This document shows positions 16,444-25,336 of a DNA stretch of 64,000 nt, piece after piece. Numbering within the stretch: the first letter of the stretch is position 1; the number at the start of each line of letters is the position of its first letter. Both the position numbers and the translations under genes were made by a program. Origin of the DNA: Salinibacterium hongtaonis (GTDB lineage Bacteria > Actinomycetota > Actinomycetes > Actinomycetales > Microbacteriaceae); NCBI RefSeq assembly GCF_003065485.1, contig NZ_CP026951.1, forward strand, positions 62,001 to 126,000. The letters are read 5' to 3'. Below the pieces are notes generated by a model. It saw only the letters and a list, made by a program, of their open reading frames with translations. It was not told the DNA's origin and did not search any database.

Positions 16444-17349
16444 TTAGCCCTTCACTGCTCCTTGCATGATTCCAGAGATGAGCTGCTTGCCGGCGATGAT
16501 GAACAGCACGAGCAGGGGGAGTGTCGACAGCACCGCGCCGGCGAGCACGATGGAGAAGTTGACGTAGTAGCCCGACTGCAGTTGCGAGAGCGCCACCTGC
16601 AGGGTGGGGTTGTTGGGCAGCACGAGCATGGGCCAGAGAAAGTCGGTCCACGCGGTCATGAAGGTGAACAGGCCCAGGATGGCCATTGCGGGCCGAGCCG
16701 CGGGAACCCCCACGTGCCAAAAGGTGCTGATCATGGATGCACCATCGACCCTGGCGGCCTCGATCAGCTCGTCGGGAATCACATCCACCAGGTATTGCCG
16801 CATGAAGAACACGCCGAATGCGGTGACCAGCGTGGGCACGATCACGGACCCGATCTCGCCCGTCCAGCCCCACTGACGCATCAGGATGAAGAGCGGGATG
16901 ATGCCGAGCTGAGTCGGGATCGCCATCGTGGCGATCACGGCCACCATGAGCCAGTTGCGGCCGCGAAAGCGCAGTTTGGCGAACGCGTAGCCCGCGAGCG
17001 TGGAGAAGGTGACGACCGAGAACGTGATGACGGATGCCACGATGATGCTGTTGGCGAGGGCCTGCCAGAACGGCACGGCATCGAACACGGTGAGGGCGTT
17101 GCTCCAGAAGTTGCCGCCGGGGATCAGCGGAGGCCATGGAGTGCCCAGGGCGCTGTTATCGCGGGAGGCGATGACGAACGACCACCAGAACGGGTAGGCC
17201 GAGCCGAGCAAGACCACGATGAGGACTGCATAGACGAACCAGCCGGGTCGGCGATCAAGGCCTACGGCCCTGCGGCGCCGGGGAGCGGCCGGGGGTCGAG
17301 GGGCTGCGGGCGGTGCCGCTGCGGCGGGGGGCCTGACGGTGGTGGTCAT
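16444..17349 (-). CDS. cebG: Sugar ABC transporter permease, MalG type
   Basis: The 301-aa inner-membrane permease has six predicted helices and the EAA loop region EAARVDGASMISTFWHVGVPAARPAMAILG, which docks the ATPase. The first 35 residues form a Pro/Ala/Arg-rich cytoplasmic segment. ATG 17349 overlaps the cebF stop (ATGA); the frame is open far upstream but that is antisense-free overlap with cebF. It pairs with CebF for cellobiose/cellotriose import. No ATPase gene lies in the cluster; in Streptomyces the shared ATPase MsiK is encoded elsewhere, and the same is inferred here. Confidence 0.92.
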   Translation of the reverse strand: MTTTVRPPAAAAPPAAPRPPAAPRRRRAVGLDRRPGWFVYAVLIVVLLGSAYPFWWSFVIASRDNSALGTPWPPLIPGGNFWSNALTVFDAVPFWQALANSIIVASVITFSVVTFSTLAGYAFAKLRFRGRNWLMVAVIATMAIPTQLGIIPLFILMRQWGWTGEIGSVIVPTLVTAFGVFFMRQYLVDVIPDELIEAARVDGASMISTFWHVGVPAARPAMAILGLFTFMTAWTDFLWPMLVLPNNPTLQVALSQLQSGYYVNFSIVLAGAVLSTLPLLVLFIIAGKQLISGIMQGAVKG

Positions 17350-18383
17350 AGCTTCGCGTCCTCTGCGATGGTGCCGGGTGTGGTGACAGCCGCCTCGATC
17401 TGGGGGGCCTGCGCTTCTCGCATTTCGGCGAGACGCTTCTTCGTGCGCCGCTTGCTCACCCTGACCTCGGCCGAGCCGATGCGCTGCGATAGCCCGAAGT
17501 TGATGAGGCCGATGACGATGATCAGCAAGAAGAGAATCCAGGCGATGGCAGCTGCCTCGCCAAAGTCTTGGCGGAAGAACGCCATCTCCCATAGATAGAG
17601 CACGGTCGTTTGGAACTGCCGATGGGCCCCGCCGATGCCGCCTGCGGTCGACGGGTCGAACAGCTTGGGCTCGGCGAAGATCTGCAGGCCGCCGATCGTG
17701 GCGGTGATGATGACGAAGATCATGGTGGGGCGGATGCCCGGCAGGGTGATCGAGAAGAAGCGGCGGAACGCGCTGGCTCCGTCGAGGGCGGCCGACTCGT
17801 GCAGATCGCGCGGGACCGCCTGCATCGCGGCGAGCAGGATGAGGGCGTTGTAGCCGGTCCAGCGCCAGTTGACCATCGTCGCGATTGCCACGTGGCTGGC
17901 GAAGGTGTCTTGATGCCAAGCGATGGGATCCATCCCAAAGTTCTTGAGCAGGTTATTGATGAGGCCGTACTGGTCGCCGAACAGGTTGCTGAAGATGATC
18001 GCGACGGCAACGGGGGTGACAACGTAGGGCAGCAGCACGCTCATGCGCCAAAACGTCTTGCCGCGGATATTGCTGTCGAGTACCGCGGCGAGGAACACGG
18101 CAACCGTGAGCTGCGGGATGGCCGAGAGCAAGAAGATGCTGAACGTGTTGAAGAGCGAGTTCCAGAAGAACCGGTCTTGAAGGATGCTGACGAAGTTGGT
18201 GAGGCCGATGAACTCGCCCTGACCTTTGAGCAGGTCCCACTCGTGGAGCGAGACGACAAAGGTGTAAATGAGGGGGTAGAGGCCGGTCGCGGCAAAGAGC
18301 ACGAAGAACGGGGCGATGTAGAGGTAGGGGGAGACCTTGACATCGAGACGGCTAAGTCGCTGGCGGGGGGTGAGATTGGTCAT
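17346..18383 (-). CDS. cebF: Sugar ABC transporter permease, MalF type
   Basis: The 345-aa permease shows six transmembrane segments starting at KVSPYLYIAPFFVLFAATGLYPLIYTFVVSL, and the EAA-loop region ESAALDGASAFRRFFSITLPGIRPTMIFV typical of sugar transporters. The C-terminal tail of about 45 residues is basic and then rich in Ala, Thr and Glu, and is cytoplasmic. It is separated from cebE by a 148-bp gap that holds a strong hairpin but no gene, and overlaps cebG by four bases. It is the partner of CebG in a cellobiose-type importer. Confidence 0.92.
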   Translation of the reverse strand: MTNLTPRQRLSRLDVKVSPYLYIAPFFVLFAATGLYPLIYTFVVSLHEWDLLKGQGEFIGLTNFVSILQDRFFWNSLFNTFSIFLLSAIPQLTVAVFLAAVLDSNIRGKTFWRMSVLLPYVVTPVAVAIIFSNLFGDQYGLINNLLKNFGMDPIAWHQDTFASHVAIATMVNWRWTGYNALILLAAMQAVPRDLHESAALDGASAFRRFFSITLPGIRPTMIFVIITATIGGLQIFAEPKLFDPSTAGGIGGAHRQFQTTVLYLWEMAFFRQDFGEAAAIAWILFLLIIVIGLINFGLSQRIGSAEVRVSKRRTKKRLAEMREAQAPQIEAAVTTPGTIAEDAKL

Positions 18384-18473
18384 CGTCTGCCCATTCGTTC
18401 AGGCGGTCCGGGCCGGGGGTGCCGGTCGACGTGCCGTGGAGGGTGTGCACCGATCGGTGCGAAGGAGAGGGGC

Positions 18474-18509
18474 GTGTGGCCTCCGGCTCCGGGTTACCGG
18501 AGGCCACAC
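18474..18509 (-). terminator. Intercistronic hairpin between cebE and cebF
   Basis: A perfect 13-bp inverted repeat (GTGTGGCCTCCGG / CCGGAGGCCACAC) with a 10-nt loop lies 22 bp after the cebE stop. There is no U-tract on the transcript side, so it is more likely an RNA-stabilising or partially terminating structure that keeps binding-protein mRNA in excess over permease mRNA. Confidence 0.75.
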
Positions 18510-18531
18510 TGTGGGGGTGTTGGTGGTGCTG

Positions 18532-19836
18532 TTACTTCACGAGCTCCTCGAGCAATGTCAAGGCCTCTTGCCACGCCTGCTCGCCGTTCGAGTTGCCAGA
18601 GTCAAGCGACTTGATGGCAGGTCCGAAGACGTTCTCCTGAATGAGCGAGTCCTTCGGGCCCTTGAACTGAGCCTTTACGCCCTCAGCGCGCGAGGCGAGG
18701 ATTGTGCCGACGGGGGCGTCGTTGAAGAACTCGTTGGGCGTTCCGCCCGTCGCAAGTTCTTCCTGCGCCTCTGTCGTGGACGGGAAGGCGCCAGCGGCCT
18801 CGAACTGCTTGAGCTGCTGCTCGGGAGCGGTCAGCCATGCGGCGAGGGCTGCAGCCTCTTCCTGGTGCTTCGACGAGGTCGCAACCGAGAGGAATGCTCC
18901 ACCCCAGTTGCCAGCGCCGCCGGGGAATACGTCGGCGAAGTCCCAGCCGGAGGTGGCGTCTCCGCCGCCCTTCTCGACCTGCTCCTTGACAACGCCAAGC
19001 ATCCAGCCGGGGCAGACGAACGTTGCGAACGTGCCGTCAACGAATGCCTTGCCTCCGCCCCAGTCCCACTGGGACTGGTTGGCGGAGAGTCCGCCAGCTG
19101 CTGCATCGGCCAGCTCGAGGAACGCGGCCTTCATCTCGGCGTTGTCTTCGATGTTGAGCTCACCGTCTTCGGTGTAGTAGCCCTCGGGCATCTGGTTGAC
19201 GATTGCGTTCCACACGAAGCCGGACTGGTCGTACCAGGCCTTGCCCGTTGCCGCCTTGTACTGGTTGCCGACCTCGTAGAACTTGGCCCAGGTCGCGTCG
19301 TCGCCGCCGAGCAGCGTCGCAACGCCCTCGCGGTCTGAGGGCATGCCCGCTGCCTCGAGAAGCGTTCCGTTGTAGCAGACGCCCGTCGGGCCGATGTCGG
19401 TGCCGTAGCCGATGACGCGGCCGTCGGCGTCGGTGCCCTGGTCGAGCTTCCAGTCGACCCAGCGGTCGGCAATGTCTGCCGCGCCAAAGTCGTTGAGGTC
19501 AACAAACTGGTCGGAGACCTCCATGACGGAGCCGAGCCAGCCTTCTTCGATCGCAACGATGTCGCTGAGTCCGCTGCCTGCGGCGATCTTGGTGAACGCG
19601 TCGGTGCGGGCGTTTCCACCCGTGTCGATGTTGGTCGCCTTGATCTTGATGCCGGGGTTGGCCTTCTCGTACTCCTTGTAGAGGTCGTCGTAGCCGAAGG
19701 TTCCGAACGTGGTGATGCTCAGTTCGATGTCTTCGTTCTCGCCGCCGGGGGATGCCGAGCATCCCGCCGCGACAAGGGCAAAAGCTGCTGCGCCAGCGAC
19801 GGCGGCAACAGCGGTGGTGCCTCGTGAAAGCTTCAC
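18532..19836 (-). CDS. cebE: Extracellular sugar-binding lipoprotein
   Basis: The 434-aa solute-binding protein starts with a lipoprotein signal whose lipobox LVAAGC ends at about residue 25, followed by SASPGGENEDIELSITTFGTFGYDD. The mature part has the family-1 sugar-binding fold, with many Trp and Gly residues in the ligand cleft (SQWDWGGGKAFVDGTF, FVCPGWMLG). GTG 19836 was chosen because AAGGAG is correctly spaced; upstream in-frame codons are unlikely. It captures cellobiose or cello-oligosaccharides at the cell surface for CebFG. It is the first gene of the operon and is preceded by a consensus promoter flanked by two CebR boxes. Confidence 0.93.
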   Translation of the reverse strand: MKLSRGTTAVAAVAGAAAFALVAAGCSASPGGENEDIELSITTFGTFGYDDLYKEYEKANPGIKIKATNIDTGGNARTDAFTKIAAGSGLSDIVAIEEGWLGSVMEVSDQFVDLNDFGAADIADRWVDWKLDQGTDADGRVIGYGTDIGPTGVCYNGTLLEAAGMPSDREGVATLLGGDDATWAKFYEVGNQYKAATGKAWYDQSGFVWNAIVNQMPEGYYTEDGELNIEDNAEMKAAFLELADAAAGGLSANQSQWDWGGGKAFVDGTFATFVCPGWMLGVVKEQVEKGGGDATSGWDFADVFPGGAGNWGGAFLSVATSSKHQEEAAALAAWLTAPEQQLKQFEAAGAFPSTTEAQEELATGGTPNEFFNDAPVGTILASRAEGVKAQFKGPKDSLIQENVFGPAIKSLDSGNSNGEQAWQEALTLLEELVK

Positions 19837-19896
19837 GGTCACTCCTTTGTGTGCGTGGTGGGTGTGGGTGTCCGCGGGGCGCCAGGTGGGTAGTCG

Positions 19897-19910
19897 TGGG
19901 AGCGCTCTCA
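19897..19910. promoter_or_regulatory. CebR operator, promoter-proximal
   Basis: TGGGAGCGCTCTCA matches the Streptomyces CebR box TGGGAGCGCTCCCA at 13 of 14 positions. It lies just downstream of the -10 element of the cebE promoter, where bound repressor would block transcription start. Confidence 0.88.
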
Positions 19911-19922
19911 CGAATCGCCTTC

Positions 19923-19951
19923 ACCCTAGGCAGACCGCGAAAGCGTGTCAA
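19923..19951 (-). promoter_or_regulatory. cebE promoter
   Basis: On the minus strand TTGACA (19951-19946) and TAGGGT (19928-19923) are separated by exactly 17 bp, a near-consensus sigma-70-type promoter. The expected start point falls about 7 bp further on, directly before or within the proximal CebR operator. This would drive cebEFG-bglC. Confidence 0.8.
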
Positions 19952-20003
19952 TACTCAATCCTCTAGCCGGAGAAAAATCGCAGGTCAGAGCACCATAACA
20001 ATT

Positions 20004-20017
20004 TGGGAGCGCTCCCA
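20004..20017. promoter_or_regulatory. CebR operator, distal, perfect consensus
   Basis: TGGGAGCGCTCCCA is a perfect 14-bp palindrome identical to the CebR recognition site described in Streptomyces. It lies about 107 bp (roughly ten helical turns) upstream of the proximal operator, so a repressor-mediated DNA loop across the promoter is possible. Confidence 0.9.
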
Positions 20018-20110
20018 CGGGGAGCCGCGCCGGGGGACAAATCGCCCATCGCGAGCGATCGGGCCGCGCCCGTCGGCGCCGCCGCCAGTTGAGCCAATAG
20101 GGTGGAGCCC

Positions 20111-20959
20111 ATGGTTCCCGACCGGCGCAAAAACGACGTCTATCTCAGGCGACGAATTGTGGTCGGCATCGGCGCGCTCGTCGCCCTCGGACTCGTGGCC
20201 TCCGGAGTTGCCATTGTCACGGCACCTCGCGCACCCGATGCCGCCGCTCCCGCGTCTACGCCGCCAGCATCCGCCTCCCTTTCGGAGGTCCCGGCGGAGA
20301 GCGTGAAGCCCGCCCCGAAGCCCACCCCCGAGCAACCCGAGTTCGACAAGGCGGCCCGATCGATCGACGACCCCGCCAGCATCTGGGTCGTCGCCAATAA
20401 GACTCGACCCCTCTCGCCCCTCAGCTTTGCGCCTGCCGACCTCGTCACGGCCAAGGTGCCATACACGGCCAACGCCGTGCTGCGCGCAGAGGCCGCCGCC
20501 GCGATGGAGCAGATGTTCGCCGCGGCGCAGGCCGAGGGCGCGGGATCCCTCATGCTTCAGAACGCCTACCGCTCGTATGAGACCCAGGTGTCGCTGCACA
20601 ACTCCACGGTCGCTCGGCTGGGAAAAGACAAGGCTCGCGCCCAGAGCGCGATTCCCGGGTACAGCGAGCACCAGACCGGGTTGTCGGCCGACATCATGTC
20701 GTCGCCCCAAGTGTGTTCGGTTGAGGCCTGCTTCGGGCAGACACCCCAGGGCATATGGCTCGCAGAAAACGCCTGGCGCTTCGGGTATCACTTGAGATAC
20801 CCGGCCGATAAGACCCCCGTCACCGGCTACATCTACGAGCCGTGGCACTACCGCTACATCGGCGTCGAACTCGCCACAGAGATGCGCAACAAGGGCATCA
20901 CGACGCTCGAAGAGTTCTTTCGGCTACCGCCGGCCCCCGACTACGCGCCGGGGGTCTGA
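20111..20959 (+). CDS. VanY/D,D-carboxypeptidase-family peptidase, membrane-anchored
   Basis: The 282-aa protein has a membrane segment near residues 16-37, a Pro/Ala linker, and a C-terminal VanY domain: [11 protein letters not shown], the zinc motif [11 protein letters not shown] and EPWHYRYIG. It would trim D-Ala-D-Ala ends of cell-wall peptides outside the membrane. ATG 20111 is supported by TAGGGT 7 nt upstream, suggesting a leaderless transcript; GTG 20102 is less likely. The 3' end overlaps the convergent pgm gene by 19 bp. It is monocistronic, divergent from the ceb promoter region. Confidence 0.9.
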   Translation: MVPDRRKNDVYLRRRIVVGIGALVALGLVASGVAIVTAPRAPDAAAPASTPPASASLSEVPAESVKPAPKPTPEQPEFDKAARSIDDPASIWVVANKTRPLSPLSFAPADLVTAKVPYTANAVLRAEAAAAMEQMFAAAQAEGAGSLMLQNAYRSYETQVSLHNSTVARLGKDKARAQSAIPGYSEHQTGLSADIMSSPQVCSVEACFGQTPQGIWLAENAWRFGYHLRYPADKTPVTGYIYEPWHYRYIGVELATEMRNKGITTLEEFFRLPPAPDYAPGV

Positions 20960-22779
20960 CCGGGGGTATCTACCTCTTCGTCAGGGTCCACTTCTTCGTC
21001 AGCGTCGACCTCAGCGATGTCATCGACCTCATCGGCGTCGGAAAGTTCGGCGTCGGAAAGCTCGGCGTCGTCAAGCTCCGTGTCGTCGTCAAGCTCCGTG
21101 TCATCGGAATCGCCAGCGCCGGCAGCGGCGAGCGTCGCGTCGACAATCGCTTTGGCCTCCTTCTGCACCTCGGCCAAGTGGTCGGGGCCAGCAAAGGATT
21201 CCGCATAGATCTTGTAGACGTCTTCTGTGCCGCTCGGGCGAGCGGCGAACCAGGCCCGCTCCGTAACAACCTTCACCCCGCCGATGCTCGCACCGTTGCC
21301 GGGCGCCTCGCTGAGCTTGGCAATGATCGGGTCGCCCGCGAGCTCATCAACCGTGATTGCATCACCGTCGAGCTGTGCCAGCGTGGCCTTCTGCGCCGGA
21401 GTCGCGGCAGCATCCACCCGCTCATAGGCGGGGTCGCCGAACTCGTCAACGAGCTCCGCATACAGCTGCGAGGGGGTCTTGCCCGTGACGGCAAGAATCT
21501 CACTCGCCAGCAGGCACATGACGATGCCGTCCTTGTCGGTGCTCCAGGCGGTGCCGTCCTTGCGCAAGAAGGAGGCGCCTGCGCTCTCCTCGCCGCCAAA
21601 CGCGACGCTGCCGTCGAGCAGGCCGGGCACAAACCACTTAAAGCCAACGGGCACTTCGAGCAGTTCCCGTCCGAGCGATTCGGCCACCCGGTCGATCATG
21701 GCGCTCGACACGAGAGTCTTGCCGATCGCGGCATCCTCTTTCCACTCCGGCCGGTGCGTAAACAGGTACCGGATGGCCACGGCGAGAAAGTGGTTGGGAT
21801 TCATCAGGCCGCCATCGGGCGTGACGATGCCGTGCCGGTCGGCGTCGGCATCATTGCCCGTAAGAATGTCGAAATCATCCTTGCGAGTCAGAACCGAGGC
21901 CATCGCCGAAGGCGACGAAGGGTCCATGCGAATCTTGCCGTCCCAGTCGAGCGTCATGAACGACCAGGTCGGGTCGACGATGGGGTTCACGACCGTGAGG
22001 TCGATGCCATAGCGATCCCGGATCGCATCCCAGTAGTTAACGCTGGCGCCGCCGAGCGGGTCGGCGCCGATGCGCACGCCTGCCTCGCGGATCGCATCGA
22101 AATCGATGATGCTGCCGAGGTCATCCACATAGTTCGTGCGGAAGTCGTAGGTGGCGATCGCCGTCGGCTCTGCCATGAGCACCTCGGCGTTGCCGCCAGC
22201 CAGGATTTCGTTGGCGCGGTCGGCGATCCACGACGTCACGTGGCTGTCGGCCGGGCCGCCGTGCGGCGGGTTGTACTTGAATCCGCCGTCGCGGGGAGGG
22301 TTGTGGCTGGGGGTAATGACGATGCCGTCGGCGAGACCCGGCCCGCTCGGCTTGGTGCGACCTCCACCATTGCGGTTGGCAGGCCCCGTGCGGTTGTAGG
22401 TGAGGATCGCGTGCGAGAGCGCAGGTGTTGGCACGTAATCGGCGAAGGTGTCGACCCGGACATCGACCTTGTTGGCGACCAGCACTTCGAGGGCCGTGGT
22501 CTCGGCAGGGCGCGAGAGCGCGTGGGTGTCGCGGCCAATGAATAGGGGGCCGGTGATGCCCTCTTTTGCTCGGTAATCGACGATCGCCTGCGTTATCGCG
22601 GCGATGTGCTGCTGGTTGAAGGCGGTGTCGAGAGACGACCCTCGGTGGCCAGAAGTGCCAAAGGCAACCCTCTGGGAGGGGATCGAAACATCGGGGGTCA
22701 GGGCGTAATACGCATGGATTAACTCCGACACCTCGACGAGGTCATCGGGCATGGCGGGGGTTCCAGCTCGGTGGTTCAC
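20941..22779 (-). CDS. pgm: Phosphoglucomutase, alpha-D-glucose-specific, with acidic tail
   Basis: The 612-aa enzyme interconverts glucose 1- and 6-phosphate. Landmarks are the phosphoserine loop [10 protein letters not shown], the metal loop [10 protein letters not shown] and the sugar loop [14 protein letters not shown] 22779 follows GGGAGAG and gives [17 protein letters not shown], as in typical Pgm starts. The family core ends near residue 550; an extra tail of about 60 residues is almost entirely Asp, Glu, Ser, Thr and Val, encoded by short tandem repeats. The end overlaps the convergent peptidase gene. It is divergent from pheA with only 34 bp between starts. It links glucose from cellobiose to nucleotide sugars or storage glucan. 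Confidence 0.95.
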   Translation of the reverse strand: MNHRAGTPAMPDDLVEVSELIHAYYALTPDVSIPSQRVAFGTSGHRGSSLDTAFNQQHIAAITQAIVDYRAKEGITGPLFIGRDTHALSRPAETTALEVLVANKVDVRVDTFADYVPTPALSHAILTYNRTGPANRNGGGRTKPSGPGLADGIVITPSHNPPRDGGFKYNPPHGGPADSHVTSWIADRANEILAGGNAEVLMAEPTAIATYDFRTNYVDDLGSIIDFDAIREAGVRIGADPLGGASVNYWDAIRDRYGIDLTVVNPIVDPTWSFMTLDWDGKIRMDPSSPSAMASVLTRKDDFDILTGNDADADRHGIVTPDGGLMNPNHFLAVAIRYLFTHRPEWKEDAAIGKTLVSSAMIDRVAESLGRELLEVPVGFKWFVPGLLDGSVAFGGEESAGASFLRKDGTAWSTDKDGIVMCLLASEILAVTGKTPSQLYAELVDEFGDPAYERVDAAATPAQKATLAQLDGDAITVDELAGDPIIAKLSEAPGNGASIGGVKVVTERAWFAARPSGTEDVYKIYAESFAGPDHLAEVQKEAKAIVDATLAAAGAGDSDDTELDDDTELDDAELSDAELSDADEVDDIAEVDADEEVDPDEEVDTPGQTPGA

Positions 22780-22813
22780 AACTAAAGACTCTCCCACAAA
22801 TAGACTTTGTGCC

Positions 22814-23761
22814 ATGCCAGATTCCCCGCGCGAGCAGACTTACAGCTATCTGGGACCTGCGGGAACCTTCACCGAGGCGGCCCTCGCCCAGGTGCCAGAG
22901 GCTCAAGGCAAGACCTGGCGAGCCGTGAACAACGTCGGCGAAGCCCTCGGAGATGTGCTCGAAGGGCGCAGTGTTGCCGCCATGATCGCCATCGAAAACT
23001 CCGTGGATGGCGGTGTCAGCGCCACTCAGGATGCTCTCGCAACGATGACGGGGCTCCGCATCGTTGGCGAATACCTCGTCTCGGTGAACTTTGTGCTCGT
23101 CGCCCGCCCGGGAACGACGCTGGCGGATGTCCGGGTCATCAATGCACATCCTGTCGCCTACGCGCAGTGCTCCCGCTGGCTCGGAGCCAACCTGGCCAGC
23201 CACGGGCACATCCCTGCCACCTCAAATGTTGCCGCTGCGGCATCCCTCTTCGACAATGCTCAAGCGAACGCTGCAATCGCCCCGCCAGGAATTACTGCCC
23301 ACTACGACCTCGATGTGCTCGCGGAGGGTATCGGCGACAACCCCAACGCGGTGACCCGCTTCGTGCTCGTGAGCCGCACGGCCCCCGTTCCCGAGCGCAC
23401 GGGGTCTGACAAAACGAGCATCATCGCCGAGCTGCCCGACAACAAGGCCGGCCGGCTCCTCGAAATGCTCGAGCAGTTCGCCACCCGGGGTGTGAATATG
23501 AGCCTGATCGAGTCGCGGCCCATCGGTGACGAGCTCGGCCGCTACCGATTCGTGATCGACCTTGAAGGTCACATCCTGGATGAGCGGGTCGCAGATGCGC
23601 TGCTGGGACTCAAGCGGTTCAGCCCCAATGTGATTTTTCTCGGGTCATATCCGCGGGCCGATCGTGCGCGCCCGACCGTGACGCCACGCTACGAAGATGC
23701 GGCGTTCACCGATGCGCGTGACTGGCTTCGCGGGCTCATTGCGGGAGAACCCGCAGCATAA
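22814..23761 (+). CDS. pheA: Prephenate dehydratase
   Basis: The 315-aa monofunctional enzyme converts prephenate to phenylpyruvate for phenylalanine synthesis. The catalytic domain starts [15 protein letters not shown], includes [15 protein letters not shown] and the TRF motif in [11 protein letters not shown]; a C-terminal ACT domain ([36 protein letters not shown]) carries the phenylalanine-binding ESRP motif for feedback inhibition. ATG 22814 has no Shine-Dalgarno but TAGACT ends 7 nt before it, which fits a leaderless mRNA. It is divergent from pgm and followed by a small membrane-protein gene. Confidence 0.95.
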   Translation: MPDSPREQTYSYLGPAGTFTEAALAQVPEAQGKTWRAVNNVGEALGDVLEGRSVAAMIAIENSVDGGVSATQDALATMTGLRIVGEYLVSVNFVLVARPGTTLADVRVINAHPVAYAQCSRWLGANLASHGHIPATSNVAAAASLFDNAQANAAIAPPGITAHYDLDVLAEGIGDNPNAVTRFVLVSRTAPVPERTGSDKTSIIAELPDNKAGRLLEMLEQFATRGVNMSLIESRPIGDELGRYRFVIDLEGHILDERVADALLGLKRFSPNVIFLGSYPRADRARPTVTPRYEDAAFTDARDWLRGLIAGEPAA

Positions 23762-23798
23762 GGTCGACACGCGGGGGCTAAGCCGTCACAATGGCGCC

Positions 23799-24332
23799 AT
23801 GCCCGAGCAGACGACGCCTCCGATCGACCCCCGGTTCGATCCGCTGTTTCAGCGCGGATATGCCGACAGCCCGAGTCACGCCGCTGACCAACGGTGGGGC
23901 CTCGGGGTCGCCAGCGCCGCCGCTCACCGGCCCGCCCAGGCCCAGCCTGCCCAGCCAGTTCAGGCGCAGCCAGCACAGTCAGCCCAGCCTGCCCAGTCTC
24001 AACCGAAACCGGCCCCGCCAGCAGCAGAACCGGCCGCGCCCGTTGTGACCGCGTCAGCCCTCGGCGATGAACCCGTCACGCGCACGTCGCTGCGCAATCC
24101 GTTCGTTTATGTGCTGGCCGGCGCGAGCATCCTTCTGTTCGTTTCTGCGGTGACCATTCTCGTGCGCGCCGCCGAAATGCAGACCACGGGTATGGTGGAA
24201 CAGCAGGACATCGTGATGCAGCAGCTCGCGTGGAGCCTGGCGCCGCCCATGCTCAATGGCGGAGTCATTGGCATAGTCGCCGTGCTGATCTACCTTGCCT
24301 TCGCCTGGCAGCGAGAGGCGACCCGTCGCTAA
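23799..24332 (+). CDS. Hypothetical two-helix membrane protein with Pro/Gln/Ala linker
   Basis: The 177-aa product begins with DPRFDPLFQRGY, has a long cytoplasmic Ala/Gln/Pro-rich repeat (AQPAQ-like units at residues 47-80), then NPFVYVLAGASILLFVSAVTILVRAAE and PPMLNGGVIGIVAVLIYLAFAW as two membrane helices, and ends in a basic tail. No known domain was recognised; similar small proteins occur in Microbacteriaceae. ATG 23799 was chosen because upstream codons overlap pheA. It lies 37 bp after pheA in the same direction and converges on the kinase gene with a 4-bp overlap. Function unknown. Confidence 0.7.
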   Translation: MPEQTTPPIDPRFDPLFQRGYADSPSHAADQRWGLGVASAAAHRPAQAQPAQPVQAQPAQSAQPAQSQPKPAPPAAEPAAPVVTASALGDEPVTRTSLRNPFVYVLAGASILLFVSAVTILVRAAEMQTTGMVEQQDIVMQQLAWSLAPPMLNGGVIGIVAVLIYLAFAWQREATRR

Positions 24333-25294
24333 GCGGGCACGCGGATCTTCATCGAAAGCGGGTCGACCCGCGCCTTAAGGGCGACCGCCGTGCCGAATGG
24401 GTCACCGTCGAGCTCGAACTCCTCCGGGCGGCTGAGTCGCGCCACGAACTTCTTGCCCCGCATATAACGAAGCGTGCGCACCTCTTTGGTGTACGAGAGC
24501 ATCTTGCGCCCCACCTGGCTGCGCCGCAAAACACCGTTCTCCCACACGACCTTGACCCAGATCTGCACCCAGCCGATGAGGCCCTGTGGGCGAAGCGCTA
24601 CGACATCGAGAACGCCATCGTCGACGAGCGCATCGGGCAGCAGCAATAGGTTTCCCGGCAGGGTGCCGCAGTTGCCGATGAGCACGGTGTGAGCCGTCAT
24701 GGCCCGAGGGGTCGACCCGTCCACGCTAAACCGCAAGCGGATGCGGCCGTTGCCTTTAAGGGAGCGGGCAATCGCATCGACGTAGGCGAGCCATCCGACC
24801 CGCTTTTTGAGTTCGGGGTTGGTGTTCTGCAGCATCTGGGCGTCGAGGCCGACGCCGGCCATCACGAGAAAGGTGAAGGATTCGCGCGTGCCGTCGGCCC
24901 GTTCGGCTTCGACGATGCCCACGTCGATAGTGCGGTCCTCTCCCGTGAAGGCGGTAGTCACCGACTGGGCGAGGTCGAGGGATAGTTCGAGGTTGCGCGC
25001 GAGCAGGTTGCCCGTGCCAGAGGGCAGCAGACACAGCGGCACGTCGGTGTTGTGAAGGCCCTGCGCCACACAGCGCACGGTGCCGTCACCACCAGCGGCG
25101 AGCACAACGGTGGCTCCCTGCGCGATCGCCTCAATGGCCTGGCTGGTGCCGGGCTCATCTTCTGTTGTGGCGAACCACAGGGTTTCACCCCAGCCCTCTG
25201 CCTGCTGGGCATCGGCGATGAGGGATCGGAGGGCATCTTCGTCCACTTTGATCGGGTTGTAGACGACAGCGGCACGTTTCTCGGAGACGGTCAC
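24329..25294 (-). CDS. Diacylglycerol/sphingosine kinase-family lipid kinase
   Basis: The 321-aa protein has the DAGK catalytic core: AAVVYNPIKVD, the nucleotide loop AAGGDGTVRCVAQGL, PLCLLPSGTGNLLARNL, and a C-terminal beta domain with DGVLDVVALRPQG and FELDGDPF. It phosphorylates diacylglycerol or a related lipid, recycling it into phosphatidic acid. GTG 25294 is preferred over GTG 25303 because TACCGT lies 7 nt upstream (leaderless geometry). The frame remains open through the serS gene on the other strand, but that portion is a shadow. It is divergent from serS with 42 bp between starts. Confidence 0.9.
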   Translation of the reverse strand: MTVSEKRAAVVYNPIKVDEDALRSLIADAQQAEGWGETLWFATTEDEPGTSQAIEAIAQGATVVLAAGGDGTVRCVAQGLHNTDVPLCLLPSGTGNLLARNLELSLDLAQSVTTAFTGEDRTIDVGIVEAERADGTRESFTFLVMAGVGLDAQMLQNTNPELKKRVGWLAYVDAIARSLKGNGRIRLRFSVDGSTPRAMTAHTVLIGNCGTLPGNLLLLPDALVDDGVLDVVALRPQGLIGWVQIWVKVVWENGVLRRSQVGRKMLSYTKEVRTLRYMRGKKFVARLSRPEEFELDGDPFGTAVALKARVDPLSMKIRVPA

Positions 25295-25336
25295 ATGAGC
25301 CACGGTAGGGCATGCGAGGCCGAATAGACTGGAGGA

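Noticed and set aside
16264-17598. Long plus-strand frame over the ceb permease genes
   Set aside because: The composition is His/Asp/Gly-rich shadow sequence, and the minus-strand genes are conserved and coupled.
20960-22545. Plus-strand frame over pgm
   Set aside because: It is antisense shadow; the pgm motifs on the other strand are unambiguous.
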